Origin: Chloroflexota bacterium
GTDB taxonomy: Bacteria > Chloroflexota > Anaerolineae > B4-G1
Length of the DNA stretch: 64,000 nt
Assembly: GCA_024232355.1 (NCBI GenBank)
Contig: JAAEPW010000986.1
Location: 12,395-76,394, forward strand
Direction: 5' to 3'
The translations under genes and the position numbers were made by a program. Numbering within the stretch: the first letter of the stretch is position 1; each line of letters opens with the position of its first letter. Below are positions 35,317 through 45,648 of this stretch, one piece after another. The notes beneath the pieces were generated by a model. It was given only the letters and a program-made list of their open reading frames with translations, did no database searches and was not told the origin of the DNA.

Positions 35317-38300
35317 GTTATGTTTCGTTCAAGGTTGGTGGCGCGCTGACCGACGATCATTGCACAGTCTATGTCGAGCGTATAGCTGACAATCAAGCAC
35401 TGGTTCATCTACGTAGAATGGATTATTTGCTGATTATTGAGCCACGTCAGCAGGGCAAAACCAGTCTGATCAACTATCTGATGCGCCACCCTGGCTTAAT
35501 CAATGTAGATTTCGCTTACGTGGACGTGACTACGCCAGAGCGCTCGTCCGAGGCTTCCTGGTATCAGACACTCTGTCCGCGCATTCTGCGCCAACTGCGA
35601 GACTTGATTCCGTGTGATCAGTGGCCTGTTCTTCCTAAGAACAGCACTGGCTGGCGCGACTTTTTGTGGAACATAGCTGCATCCGCGACCGATGCCCAAC
35701 GGCGCGTTGTTATTGCACTCGACGAGATCGGCGCTGTGACATTCCCTGGTGCGACCGAGTTCTTTAGTGTTCTGCGCGATGTATACAACTCGCGCCAAGC
35801 TGAACCCGAGTTCAAGCAGTTGACTTTCCTACTGACAGGGGCTTTTCACCCCCGCGACCTGATCAAAGACGACAAGGTTTCGCCTTTCAACATCGCCCAG
35901 CGCGTGCGTTTGCCAGATTTCACAATGGAACAGGTGTGCGCACTGGTCAGCAAAGGGAAGTGGACACAAGAGCAGGTCAGCATACTGGCCGAACGTATCC
36001 ACTACTGGACAGACGGACAACCTTATCTGACCCAATTGCTCTGCTCCTATCTGGAGCCGGACGCCGCGCCCGGCGATGTGGATGCTGGTGTTGAGCGACT
36101 GCGCCGTGAGGACGAGAACCATCTCCCGCCATTGCTGGAACGGCTCAATGATGACGAAAAGCTGTGTGAGTACATAAGGCGAATTCAGGTAGGTAAGCGT
36201 ATCAAGTTCTATCCACGCGAGAACCGACGACAGGTGCAGTTGGAACTACTTGGTGTGATCAAAGCCGATGCCGAGGGTTACTGTACTATCCGCAATCGCA
36301 TCTACGAACAGGTGTTGCCTTCCTCCAACAACCCAAGCCCACAGAAACCGATTGAGCGAAAGGACAATAAGAACACTATGAACATCCCCCTCGAACTAAC
36401 AGAACAACTCCAAAAAGGCAACGTCGTCCTCTTTTGCGGCGCAGGCATCTCTGCTTCCAAAGGCGGCTTGCCCAGCGGCACACAGTTAGCCCAAGAACTA
36501 GCCCATCGCGCCAGTCTAGGCGATATGAGCGGCCTCCCCCTGCCCGACGTGGCCCAAGCCTATGAACTCGAAAGAGGCCACCATAGCCTCATCTCTTACC
36601 TGATTGACCGCATTGACAGTCCCGCCTACGTACCATTGCGCAGCCACCACCTGATCGCTGCCTTGCCTTTCAAGCGCATCATCACCACCAACTGGGACAA
36701 CCTGCTGGAAGATGCCTTCAAGCAAGCCCGCCGGCCCTTTGAAAAGATCGTACGGGACGAGAGCGTCGCCTACGCCAGTGAGGAAAAGACGATGCTCATC
36801 AAACTGCACGGCTCCATCGAGCAAAAGGACACGCTCGTGGTCACCGGCGATGATTATTACGACGTGTTCACCCGCCTGCCAGAGATCGCCAACCTGGTAC
36901 GGAGCTACTTTGCCACCAAAACGTTGCTCTTTGTGGGCTTTGGCCTCGCCGATGAGGATTTCAAGCGCCTGTATCACGAGGTCGTGCGCAACTTGGGCAA
37001 GCACAAGCGCCGAGCCTACGCTGTACAACTTGATCCCAATTCTATCACGGTCAAATACTGGCAGCAGAAGAACGTCGAGATTATCAATGCGGACGCTACA
37101 GAATTCTTGGAAGCATTGCATACACAGTTGAGTGAGGCAGACCCCCCTGACCGGCCATCTTTTTCTCCACTTTCACCTTCTCCAGGGCAGTCGCCCGCTT
37201 CTGACGAGATTATCAAGCGATTGCAACGCATCAAGGACAAACTCGACCAAGGGCGTGTGGAAGACCGGCAGGCCGCTGAACAGATGCTAGACGCACTCGC
37301 ACAGAACCAGGTGGCCCAGGTTGAAGCCGCGCAGATGATCAATGATCTGAACACCTGGGCACAGCGCGTTCAGCGATCTGGACTTCCGCTTAATCCAGAA
37401 TTGCGCTACGCACTGGATGCACTCACCGATCATACCGGCAGCGCGTATCAATACCTGCAACTAGCATTCCCCATCATTCCTGGCATCCTGAGCTACAATG
37501 TCGAACTGGGCAGCGAACACCAGGTCGACTTGAAAACCTTATGGGAGCGCATCAAGGCCCGTTTTGGCAAAGGCGCAAAGGGGAATGATACCCCCGCTGA
37601 GACAGAGACAACCTACCACGGCATCGCCAAATCCTGGGCCGTCCTTGTCGGCATCAACCAATACTCGGACCCCTCCATCGCCGCTCTGCAAGTCTGCGTG
37701 GACGACGTGACCGCCATCCACCAATCCATTGCCAGCAATTACCAGGTTGCCAAACTGCTGACTGACGCCACACCGGATCGCTTACCCACGCGGTCCAACA
37801 TCTTGGGGGAACTATCCACTGTCGCCCAGACCGCTAGCAAGGATGATCTGCTGTTGTTCTACTTTAGCGGGCACGGCAAAGCCGAGGGTGGCGAAAGCTA
37901 CCTGTTGGCGCGCGATACACGGCTCTCGGCGCTCAAGCACACAGCCGTATCTATGCGCGATGTGCGCGAATTGATAGACCTATCCCCTGCGCACGCCAAG
38001 GTTATCGTGCTCGATGCCTGTCACTCTGGCGCGTCCATCGGTAAAGCGGAACCAACAATGACGCCGGAATTCATCCGACGGGTGTTTGAGGAAGCTGAAG
38101 GGATGGCGGTGTTGGCCTCGTGCAAGCAGGGGCAGCAATCCTGGGAATGGCGCGAAAAGAACCGCAGTGTGTTCACCTACTATTTACTCGAAGCCTTGAC
38201 CGGACAGGCTGATTGGAACAAGAAAGGGTTTGTCACCGTCTCTGATGCCAGTCAATACGTGACCAACGGCGTGAAAAGCTGGGCAGTGGAAAAGGGTGTT

Positions 38301-38783
38301 CCGCAGACGCCGACATTGCAGTATACTGTCGCTGGGGATATAATCCTACTGCGTTACGCTAAAGGGGCAAGCCTTGATGCTTCACTTCCACACCCCATCT
38401 CAACTAATCATACACCTGATGTGGGCAAGGGCACGCCAAGTGCCAAGGTAGCTTCCGAACTTGAGCGTGCAAAACAGACAGACCAAACACCCCTCCAGAT
38501 GGACCGTACACAGAAACGAGAACTGGTGAACGCTTTGCTTGCGTGCCCTACTATGAGTGACCAGAACACACGCGATGCAGTGATCAATGAATTGCCCGAC
38601 GCCATAAAGGGAGGCATTCAGCGAAATTCCAGTGCTCGCGTTGACGTCAACAATGTTGTCACCAGATGCTTGAATTATGTCAATGGCATTGAAGAGTTGG
38701 TCGAAATTGTGTGTGACTATGAGGGGAGCTCAATACCGATGCAGGGCCTAGATGAGGTTGTACGGCAGATAAGGGCTTTTTGA
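35313..38783 (+). CDS. AAA-SIR2-caspase-EAD effector fusion
   Basis: The 1156-residue protein joins four modules. Residues 1-~340 are an AAA_35-like STAND ATPase ('IIEPRQQGKTSLINYL', 'VVIALDEIGAV', 'FLLTGAFHP'). Residues ~356-620 are SIR2-like ('VVLFCGAGISASKGGLPSGT', 'ITTNWDNLLEDAF', 'KLHGS'). Residues ~770-1020 are a C14 caspase-like peptidase with His854 ('FSGHGKAEGG') and Cys903 ('VLDACHSGAS'). The last ~90 residues ('RELVNALLACPTMSDQNTRD' ... 'YEGSSIPMQGLDEVV') form an effector-associated domain, repeated at the start of the next protein. It carries two candidate toxic activities, NAD destruction and proteolysis. EADs recruit effectors by like-with-like contact, so the next protein is the probable partner. 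Confidence 0.9.
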   Translation: MSYVSFKVGGALTDDHCTVYVERIADNQALVHLRRMDYLLIIEPRQQGKTSLINYLMRHPGLINVDFAYVDVTTPERSSEASWYQTLCPRILRQLRDLIPCDQWPVLPKNSTGWRDFLWNIAASATDAQRRVVIALDEIGAVTFPGATEFFSVLRDVYNSRQAEPEFKQLTFLLTGAFHPRDLIKDDKVSPFNIAQRVRLPDFTMEQVCALVSKGKWTQEQVSILAERIHYWTDGQPYLTQLLCSYLEPDAAPGDVDAGVERLRREDENHLPPLLERLNDDEKLCEYIRRIQVGKRIKFYPRENRRQVQLELLGVIKADAEGYCTIRNRIYEQVLPSSNNPSPQKPIERKDNKNTMNIPLELTEQLQKGNVVLFCGAGISASKGGLPSGTQLAQELAHRASLGDMSGLPLPDVAQAYELERGHHSLISYLIDRIDSPAYVPLRSHHLIAALPFKRIITTNWDNLLEDAFKQARRPFEKIVRDESVAYASEEKTMLIKLHGSIEQKDTLVVTGDDYYDVFTRLPEIANLVRSYFATKTLLFVGFGLADEDFKRLYHEVVRNLGKHKRRAYAVQLDPNSITVKYWQQKNVEIINADATEFLEALHTQLSEADPPDRPSFSPLSPSPGQSPASDEIIKRLQRIKDKLDQGRVEDRQAAEQMLDALAQNQVAQVEAAQMINDLNTWAQRVQRSGLPLNPELRYALDALTDHTGSAYQYLQLAFPIIPGILSYNVELGSEHQVDLKTLWERIKARFGKGAKGNDTPAETETTYHGIAKSWAVLVGINQYSDPSIAALQVCVDDVTAIHQSIASNYQVAKLLTDATPDRLPTRSNILGELSTVAQTASKDDLLLFYFSGHGKAEGGESYLLARDTRLSALKHTAVSMRDVRELIDLSPAHAKVIVLDACHSGASIGKAEPTMTPEFIRRVFEEAEGMAVLASCKQGQQSWEWREKNRSVFTYYLLEALTGQADWNKKGFVTVSDASQYVTNGVKSWAVEKGVPQTPTLQYTVAGDIILLRYAKGASLDASLPHPISTNHTPDVGKGTPSAKVASELERAKQTDQTPLQMDRTQKRELVNALLACPTMSDQNTRDAVINELPDAIKGGIQRNSSARVDVNNVVTRCLNYVNGIEELVEIVCDYEGSSIPMQGLDEVVRQIRAF

Positions 38784-38825
38784 GCGGGTGTTGGACTCGC
38801 GATTAATTTTTCAGGTATGGGATAG

Positions 38826-39911
38826 ATGAATCATTTTTTTCAGTTAAAGGCCAAACTTGTAGATGCATTACTGATATGCACTATTATAGAAGATCGTCAT
38901 ACACGTGATACAGTTGTCCGTGGTCTCCCTGATGTGATCAGGATGAAAATTCATAGAAATTCTGCGAACCGCGTGGATGTGATGAACATTGTGAGCGAGT
39001 GCCTGGGGTATTCCAATGGTTTAGAAGAATTGATCGATGTTGTACGTTTCTACGAAGGTGATTCCATTGGGATGCAAGAGGTGGAAAAGATCGTTCTGCA
39101 CATTGCGTCTGTATTGCAAGAGCATCACCAGTCTCACAGCCAGAAACACAACCAAATCTCCGATTGGCTTGCCCAAGCACGTCAGGGACAATTCAAACTG
39201 CAGTCTGAAACCGCGCAACAACGCCACAAAGTTGACAAGAACATCATCGTCCAATTTGATTTGGAATCGCTGATAGCCGAGTTCCATCGCTGTTCTGGGT
39301 ATGAAGGTTCGTTTTCCTTTGCTGTCGGAGGCCCTTATGTAGTCTTGGAGCATTATATCATCCAAAGAATCCTCCAAGAGCTAAAGAACAAAACGCAAAA
39401 TCCCTATAAACGAATTAACATATCGCTCTACCAGGGCGACGTTTCAATCGGGACCGACGTCATAAACCGCAAACTAACAGTCAGCCAAGATTGCCGGCAA
39501 GTTTGTGATTTGTTGGCGGATGATGCACCTATTGATATCGTGATGGTTGTCTGGAACCACAACATACCATCCAAGGATATGAGCCGTATTGCAACAGCCT
39601 TCTGGAGCAAGGCGAATGCACAAGTAACGCCATTGTTGCGAAAAAAAAGTCGTTGTTTCGTGGTGATATGGGCGAATGTTGGTGTTGCCCCATTGGATGC
39701 CTTTGTCATGCTCCCAGTACCTGATCCACTCGATACCGACAATCTCGCGCAATGGTTCCGAGGCAGGCTTCGGCAACTCGCACTTTCGGATGACGAGATT
39801 AATCGTTATCTTGCTCGGTTGGCAAGTCATCACGGTGATTTGGTGGGTACATATCAAGAAATGAACTATATCGTGCAGGATCTACAAGGAGGTACAACGC
39901 ACCATGAGTGA
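38826..39911 (+). CDS. EAD plus inactive-STAND (iSTAND)-like protein
   Basis: The first ~95 residues ('AKLVDALLICTIIEDRHTRD', 'RVDVMNIVSECLGYSNGLEE', 'YEGDSIGMQEVEKIV') clearly match the C-terminal domain of the preceding effector. The rest ('EGSFSFAVGGPYVVLEHYII', 'DIVMVVWNHNIPSKD', 'MLPVPDPLDTDNLAQWFRGR') has an NTPase-like alpha/beta pattern but no Walker A lysine, as expected for the iSTAND domains described in vWA-MoxR conflict systems. It overlaps the MoxR gene by 8 bp. It probably bridges the MoxR/vWA sensor and the caspase-SIR2 effector through EAD-EAD contact. Confidence 0.75.
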   Translation: MNHFFQLKAKLVDALLICTIIEDRHTRDTVVRGLPDVIRMKIHRNSANRVDVMNIVSECLGYSNGLEELIDVVRFYEGDSIGMQEVEKIVLHIASVLQEHHQSHSQKHNQISDWLAQARQGQFKLQSETAQQRHKVDKNIIVQFDLESLIAEFHRCSGYEGSFSFAVGGPYVVLEHYIIQRILQELKNKTQNPYKRINISLYQGDVSIGTDVINRKLTVSQDCRQVCDLLADDAPIDIVMVVWNHNIPSKDMSRIATAFWSKANAQVTPLLRKKSRCFVVIWANVGVAPLDAFVMLPVPDPLDTDNLAQWFRGRLRQLALSDDEINRYLARLASHHGDLVGTYQEMNYIVQDLQGGTTHHE

Positions 39912-40863
39912 TCTAGCAAAACGTGCTTATATCGGCGATGGGAAGTGCCACTACGACCCTCTGCCAGGTGCCTGGTCAGAGTCAGAACCCTACATTGCTT
40001 CAAGTACGCTGGCAGAGGCAGTTAACGTTGCCCTGCACCTACGCCGCCCTCTATTAGTGGAGGGTGACCCTGGATGTGGGAAAACTCGTTTGGCCTACGC
40101 GACAGCCTACGAACTAGGCTATCCACTCAAAGCGTGTTACATCCGGTCCACCAGCCGTGCCCAGGACCTGCTCTATACTTACGATGCTGTGAAGCGATTG
40201 TATGATATTCAAGAGCGCAAAACCATTGATGATAAGAGACAACCTCCGTCGCGCAAGGAGTACGTCTCGCTGGGTAGATTGGGTGAGGCAATTCAACTTT
40301 CTCAGGAGGACGTTCCCTCGGTGGTCTTGATTGATGAGATTGACAAGGCGGATATAGACTTTCCCAACGACTTGCTCCTGGTCCTGGATCGCTTGCAGTT
40401 TGAGGTAGATGAGGTTGAAGGGGAATACAAGTTTGATGCACTCGAGGGAAAAAGCCGCGACGAGAGAAAAGACGTTCTGCCCTTGATCATTGTGACCAGC
40501 AACCGTGAGAAAGAATTGCCCAAGCCTTTCTTGCGGCGGTGTATCTTTTATTACATTGACTTCCCCGACTATGATACCCTGGTAAAAATTATGGAGAGTC
40601 ATTTTCAAAAGGGTATTACGCCTCTCTTTGAAGAGGCGATCAAACAGTTTTGGCGACTTCGGCAGCAAGAATTTCGTTGGCGCAAGATTCCCAGCACCAG
40701 CGAGTTATTGGATTGGGTACAGATTTTGGAACGAGATGAACAAGACAACAGGCTGCAAGTTCAAGACCTGACTACATCACCAATCAGCAATCTGCCATAT
40801 CTTGAAACTCTGGTCAAAACACAAGGCGATCTCGATGCCTTGAAAAAACTAAAGTCAGAATGA
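39904..40863 (+). CDS. MoxR-family AAA+ ATPase
   Basis: The 319-residue protein has Walker A 'LLVEGDPGCGKTRLAYA', Walker B 'SVVLIDEIDKADIDFPNDLL', sensor 1 'LIIVTSNREKELP' and the arginine-finger segment 'FLRRCIFYYIDFPD'. MoxR ATPases remodel partner proteins with a vWA domain, and that partner is encoded next, overlapping by 4 bp (ATGA). In conflict systems of this kind the pair gates activation of the effector. Confidence 0.92.
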   Translation: MSDLAKRAYIGDGKCHYDPLPGAWSESEPYIASSTLAEAVNVALHLRRPLLVEGDPGCGKTRLAYATAYELGYPLKACYIRSTSRAQDLLYTYDAVKRLYDIQERKTIDDKRQPPSRKEYVSLGRLGEAIQLSQEDVPSVVLIDEIDKADIDFPNDLLLVLDRLQFEVDEVEGEYKFDALEGKSRDERKDVLPLIIVTSNREKELPKPFLRRCIFYYIDFPDYDTLVKIMESHFQKGITPLFEEAIKQFWRLRQQEFRWRKIPSTSELLDWVQILERDEQDNRLQVQDLTTSPISNLPYLETLVKTQGDLDALKKLKSE

Positions 40864-41996
40864 CCAGTTACGACGCGTTGTTATTTCCGGTTTTTGACTA
40901 CTTGCGCCGGCAGGGAGTTCCTTTGGGGATGTCGGAATACATGACAGCCATCAAGACACTGCGCGAGGGTATAGGGTTAGATAGCGCCGATCACTGCAAG
41001 CGCTTATGCCGTCTGCTGTGGGCCAAGTCGCGAGAAGACCAAGAACTCTTTGACGTGGCTTTTGCCGAGTTCGCTGAACCTCGTTTGCAAACCGCCTTGG
41101 AACCTGCGTCTTTTAAGGCTCCACCTGATGATACTCCTTCTGAGTATGTTCCTCCTCCAACCCTGGAGGACACTCATACTCCTGCCGAGAAACAGCCCAA
41201 GACCGAACCCGATATAGAATCAAAAGAAACACCCGATGAATACGAAAAAGAACATACATCTCTTTACTCTGTGCCCCTGGGGCGGCCGCTAACCCTAGAA
41301 GCCAATTTAGCACGTGAGTCGGTTGCATACCATCTCACACCACGCCTCCCGCTTGGACGACGAGAAATGGCTGAAGCCTGGCGGCACCTGCGGAAACTCC
41401 AACGGGTCGGCCCGCCGGAGGAACTGGATGTAGAGAGCACCATCAATGACATTTGTCGAACAGGGATTTTTCTCAACCCCACACTACGCCCACGCCGGCG
41501 CAATCAGGCGAGACTGGTACTGCTCATTGATCAACAAGGCTCAATGAGTCCATTTACATCGTTGGTTAAGATACTGGTGGACAGCATTCTGCGTGGTGGT
41601 TTGTTGGGACGTGTCAGCCTGTACTATTTTCACGATTGCCCCGAGGGGTTCTTGTTTGAGCGCCCTAGTTTGACCGATCTGTTGTCGCTTGAGCAAGTCC
41701 TGTCGAGTCAGGCCAAGGGCAATAGTGTGCTCATCGTGAGTGATGCTGGCGCCGCGCGTGGTTATTATGATAAACAGAGATTGAAAGACACCAAAGCGTT
41801 CCTGAAAACGTTGAACGCTTTTACCTATCTTTATGCCTGGCTCAACCCTATGCCGGCAACTCGATGGAGAGTAACTACAGCCGAAGACATTGCGCGGTTA
41901 GCGCCCATGTTCCACCTGGATAGAGATGGCTTGAATGATACAGTCAATATCTTACGGGGGCATCCTTTCCCACCGGAGGTGAATTTGGATGCCTGA
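40860..41996 (+). CDS. vWA-domain partner of MoxR
   Basis: The 378-residue protein has an N-terminal helical CoxE-like region ('VFDYLRRQGVPLGMSEYMTA'), a Pro/Glu-rich acidic linker near 90-135, and a vWA domain ('LVLLIDQQGSMSPFTSLVKI', 'SVLIVSDAGAARGYYD'). The MIDAS motif normally reads D-x-S-x-S. Here it is D-Q-Q-G-S, so the first serine is missing while a second acidic position ('SDAGA') is present, and metal binding may be altered. It overlaps MoxR upstream (4 bp) and the STAND-TPR gene downstream (8 bp). Confidence 0.88.
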   Translation: MTSYDALLFPVFDYLRRQGVPLGMSEYMTAIKTLREGIGLDSADHCKRLCRLLWAKSREDQELFDVAFAEFAEPRLQTALEPASFKAPPDDTPSEYVPPPTLEDTHTPAEKQPKTEPDIESKETPDEYEKEHTSLYSVPLGRPLTLEANLARESVAYHLTPRLPLGRREMAEAWRHLRKLQRVGPPEELDVESTINDICRTGIFLNPTLRPRRRNQARLVLLIDQQGSMSPFTSLVKILVDSILRGGLLGRVSLYYFHDCPEGFLFERPSLTDLLSLEQVLSSQAKGNSVLIVSDAGAARGYYDKQRLKDTKAFLKTLNAFTYLYAWLNPMPATRWRVTTAEDIARLAPMFHLDRDGLNDTVNILRGHPFPPEVNLDA

Positions 41997-44900
41997 TACG
42001 CTTGAAACGATCCTCTCTGGTCCCAGCATCATCCGTAAACGGTGGCTGCCCACCGAGGCGGCCGTGCAGGAGATCGTTGCGTTTGAACAACGCCTTGGTC
42101 CCAAGCATCTGTGGCTGGCGTGTCATGCGGCCCTACCATTGATCCTGACCCCAGAACTCGTCAATCTGATTCACATCAATTTTTTGGATCGGGAAAGAAT
42201 CCCCTGGATCGCTGAGATAGATTTCCTTCTTTCGCCATTGTGCCGCCCAATAGATGAAGATCAAATCTATTATGAAGTTGAGCCAAGTGTGCGAGAAGTG
42301 CTGTTGGTTGAATTGGAAAACCGATTTGGCTGGCAACGACCACTTGAATTATCCAACTTTTTGCTGACATATCTGGTCAAAAAACCTAATTGGAGACAGC
42401 GCCCTGACGTAACGCGGACTCACAAGTGGATTGCTCAGGCTTACATTAGTCCTGACCAGGTAGTTGAAGAAATGAGTGTTTTCTTGGCAGAGGGTTTATT
42501 TTCAGAGACTACGTCTGTTTCTAACTTGTCTGGTCAAATCCAAATTGCTATGATGGTGGAAGTAGCATCAGGGCCACTTGAGCGAACCAATTTGCAGGAA
42601 GAGTACCAGTATTTGGTTGACAACGCGAGTCTGTTATCAGAAATGCTGTATCGTGATTATAAGGTGCCAGCGGAAGCTATTGAAAAGCGAATAGACGTAA
42701 AGAAAGATGACAAGCACGAGAAACAGTTGATTTCTCCAAATTTGTTGCAGCAAGCGGAGAAACTAAAAGACTCGCCAACAATGCAAGTAGATCAGAAAGA
42801 GAGTTCCTTGACCCCTATCCGGGCTGAAATTCTGGATTATTTAGAGAAAGCGCCTATTGCCCTAGTAGTGGGCCCCCTGGGTGTAGGCAAAACTTGGCTT
42901 GGTCAGCAATTAGTGAAGCGATTGCAATCGCAAAAGCACCACATATTCAGGGTTTCGGGTACATGGGTAGGTGGGGAAGAAGAATATCTACTGTTTTCTC
43001 TAGCCGAGTTTCTTTCAGCTAGGGAACAACCAGCATTACTCCGTGTGTTGCATCGTGAAAGAGAAAATCCTCACAATGTTCGACCGGAAAAATACAAACT
43101 AGCGCTTCTGAGTAAACTTTTTGCTAATTTCCCTGTATTTATTTGGATAGATGATTTGCAAGAAATCCCTGAAGAATCATTCACCTTTCGGCTTATTTAT
43201 CATCTTGTTGAGAACAGGCCGGATCAGTGCTCCATTTTGCTAACTAGTAGAATAGTGCCAGCGAACTGGTTGGATAAATCTGACCGGACTATTATCCGAT
43301 TAACAGGGTTGACTGAAGAAGAAGTAAAATTGTGGATGTCTCAAGGCTTGAACTTGTCAGAAGATCAAATTAGGTTGATCTATGAGTGTACTCGAGGAGT
43401 TCCCCTAATTCTGCACTATTTTCTCACAAATGTGAAAATGAGTGGTCTTGAATCTGCTCTTGATATGTTAGCAGTCGCCTCGCCAATCGATGATTTGTTC
43501 AGGTTTTTTTGCAATCAAATTCTGAATGCTTTATCAACAGATGCTAGGATAATAATCAATTTGCTGTCTCTGTTGCAAAGGAGCGAGGAAACAGATTTTA
43601 TCATTCAGTGTAGTAAGGCTGCAAAGGTGCAAGATCCCGGGCAAATCATACGGAATTTGCAAAATCAAGGCATAGCTACTTGCAATCAAGTCAGTTTTTC
43701 TCATCCATTGTTTAAAGACTACGTTCGTAATGCTATGGATATGGAGCAGCACAAATCACTTCACCGTCAAATTGCTTCTGTGTATATGCACCGTGCTATT
43801 GAGAAGAATGCTTCCGATGATTGGTTAGAGGCAAGTTTTCATTTTTGGGAGGCTGGACAATTTGAACGGGCAGCCACTGCTTTGATAGAACTTGCACGTG
43901 AACTGCCGACTTTATCCTCTGTGCGAAGGTTGTTAACAGCACTAGAAAAGTTCAGCAAGTCCCAACTTGAAGACAATATCCTACTAAACGTATTGGAAAT
44001 AAGAAGTCGGATTGCCTTTCAGCTAGGTCAATATGACCGTGCAGTGGAGGATTATGTAATACTACACAATATCACTACTGATCCAAGGTGGTTATTGCAT
44101 CAAGGTAGAATTGAGCACCTGAGAGGTCAATTTAACACAGCCCTGCGACTCCTTGACGATGTTCTAGCAATGACAGAGAATGAGATTTTACAATCGCAAG
44201 CACGGATTGAGAAGGGACGCATCTATTCACTTTTAGGGGAAACACAGAAATCCATCCAGATGTTCAAAGACAGTGTAAGAGTGTTCCATTTGGACTTGGA
44301 GGAAGCCGAAACAGCAAACTTGAGAAGAGCAGAGATAGCTTTAGGGGTGGCTCAAGTTCAAGAGGCTGATCGAGACACCGCTGCGTGGGCGTTGCGTCAT
44401 GCAGGGTTAGCATACATCCAATCGGGGCAAGTAGCAGCTGCAATAGCGTGTTGGGCTAGTGCACAGTACTTGTGGAGACGTTTGGGAGATATGATAAATG
44501 CAGCAGCGATGCAGGTTAACCTGGGTGCAGTGAACTTTGACTTTGGGATTGACATCCGTAAAGCTGAAAAGTACCTTGATGAGGCACGCCAAGTGCTTGA
44601 GGAACAAGAGGCTTTGTATGATTTAACACGGGTCTATAACAATTTGGCGATCGTGTATTATCGGCGATTCAGATTTAATCAGGCGTTGCAAATCTCGAAT
44701 CATCTCCTTGAAATGGCGATGCAGGGATTTCCAGTTCAACGTTCCGATGCTCTGGATGTGCGTGGGGCAATCTATACTGCTATGCAGCGTTGGGAGGAAG
44801 CAGAAGGTGACTTTATGGAAGCTGTTCAGTTAAGTAATGATATAAAGCAGCTTTCAGGTCAGAGGCGGTCGCTCTCTAATCTAGGGTTACTGTATGTAAA

Positions 44901-45447
44901 TTGGGGTCGGACACTGGAAAGCTTGGGCAAGTTAACCCATGCGCAGGAAAAGTATCGACAGGCACGACAACTGTTTGTACAATCTTTAAAATTGATGGAG
45001 ACACCTCAGGCAGAAGCTTTCCCCGTAGAGGTAGCAGAAACCCGCACAAGTTTAGCAGAGGTTCTGATCAGGATGGGACAACCAGATGAAGCAGTGGTTG
45101 AAATAGACCAAGTTGCGAGGTTTGCTAAATCGGGAGCATCGCCGTTCTTCGTACACGGGAAGATATTGCGGGTATGGGGGGAGTTGCTGTGGCAGCGAAG
45201 GGATCTATCTATGGCGGAAGAAAAGCTCTTGGCAGCATGGCACGTTCTGACAGATGAGCCTGAGAGGGTTGGGCGTGATATGGAGGAATCGATTATCCTA
45301 AAAGATTTAGCGATGTTCTACCGAGAGATAGGACAAAATGAGAAAGCATATGAATATGAGAGTAGATCGAGTTTGTTAAATATTCTGCAGCAAAACAAGT
45401 CTGAAGGAGAAATTGCAGGCATAAAACCCCGTGCGTCTTATGGGTGA
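41989..45447 (+). CDS. STAND NTPase with TPR array, sensor of the vWA-MoxR operon
   Basis: The 1152-residue protein starts with a domain of ~200 residues ('LWLACHAALPLILTPELVNL', 'WIAEIDFLLSPLCR') that I associate with vWA-MoxR systems. A STAND ATPase follows, with Walker A 'GPLGVGKTWLGQQL' near 295, Walker B 'FIWIDDLQEI' and 'SILLTSRIV'. From about residue 620 on there are many TPR repeats ('GQYDRAVEDYVILHNI', 'GQFNTALRLLDDVLAM', 'FRFNQALQISNHLLEMAMQG'). STAND-TPR proteins bind a ligand on the repeats and oligomerise, so this is the likely trigger sensor. It is last in the operon. Confidence 0.85.
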   Translation: MPDTLETILSGPSIIRKRWLPTEAAVQEIVAFEQRLGPKHLWLACHAALPLILTPELVNLIHINFLDRERIPWIAEIDFLLSPLCRPIDEDQIYYEVEPSVREVLLVELENRFGWQRPLELSNFLLTYLVKKPNWRQRPDVTRTHKWIAQAYISPDQVVEEMSVFLAEGLFSETTSVSNLSGQIQIAMMVEVASGPLERTNLQEEYQYLVDNASLLSEMLYRDYKVPAEAIEKRIDVKKDDKHEKQLISPNLLQQAEKLKDSPTMQVDQKESSLTPIRAEILDYLEKAPIALVVGPLGVGKTWLGQQLVKRLQSQKHHIFRVSGTWVGGEEEYLLFSLAEFLSAREQPALLRVLHRERENPHNVRPEKYKLALLSKLFANFPVFIWIDDLQEIPEESFTFRLIYHLVENRPDQCSILLTSRIVPANWLDKSDRTIIRLTGLTEEEVKLWMSQGLNLSEDQIRLIYECTRGVPLILHYFLTNVKMSGLESALDMLAVASPIDDLFRFFCNQILNALSTDARIIINLLSLLQRSEETDFIIQCSKAAKVQDPGQIIRNLQNQGIATCNQVSFSHPLFKDYVRNAMDMEQHKSLHRQIASVYMHRAIEKNASDDWLEASFHFWEAGQFERAATALIELARELPTLSSVRRLLTALEKFSKSQLEDNILLNVLEIRSRIAFQLGQYDRAVEDYVILHNITTDPRWLLHQGRIEHLRGQFNTALRLLDDVLAMTENEILQSQARIEKGRIYSLLGETQKSIQMFKDSVRVFHLDLEEAETANLRRAEIALGVAQVQEADRDTAAWALRHAGLAYIQSGQVAAAIACWASAQYLWRRLGDMINAAAMQVNLGAVNFDFGIDIRKAEKYLDEARQVLEEQEALYDLTRVYNNLAIVYYRRFRFNQALQISNHLLEMAMQGFPVQRSDALDVRGAIYTAMQRWEEAEGDFMEAVQLSNDIKQLSGQRRSLSNLGLLYVNWGRTLESLGKLTHAQEKYRQARQLFVQSLKLMETPQAEAFPVEVAETRTSLAEVLIRMGQPDEAVVEIDQVARFAKSGASPFFVHGKILRVWGELLWQRRDLSMAEEKLLAAWHVLTDEPERVGRDMEESIILKDLAMFYREIGQNEKAYEYESRSSLLNILQQNKSEGEIAGIKPRASYG

Positions 45448-45648
45448 TTCTTTATTGTATCTAATGTCGGGCCGTCGTGTGGTCGGCAGGCATAATTACA
45501 TGTGTGTTTGAGGAACGTCCAGTTCACACAAGTTCAACAAGTACATACATGTACTCCCAAGTTTTGGATATATCCCCATAGCGACAGTAAAACAGGCTGC
45601 CATAAAAAAGGAAAACAAAGAAAGCAAAGGTAGGATCAGGAGCAGGTT
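45448..45648. other. Intergenic region after the vWA-MoxR operon
   Basis: About 200 bp without a gene. It contains an inverted repeat at 45540-45555 (AGTACAT, 2-bp gap, ATGTACT), a possible operator for the small zinc protein that follows. Confidence 0.5.
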
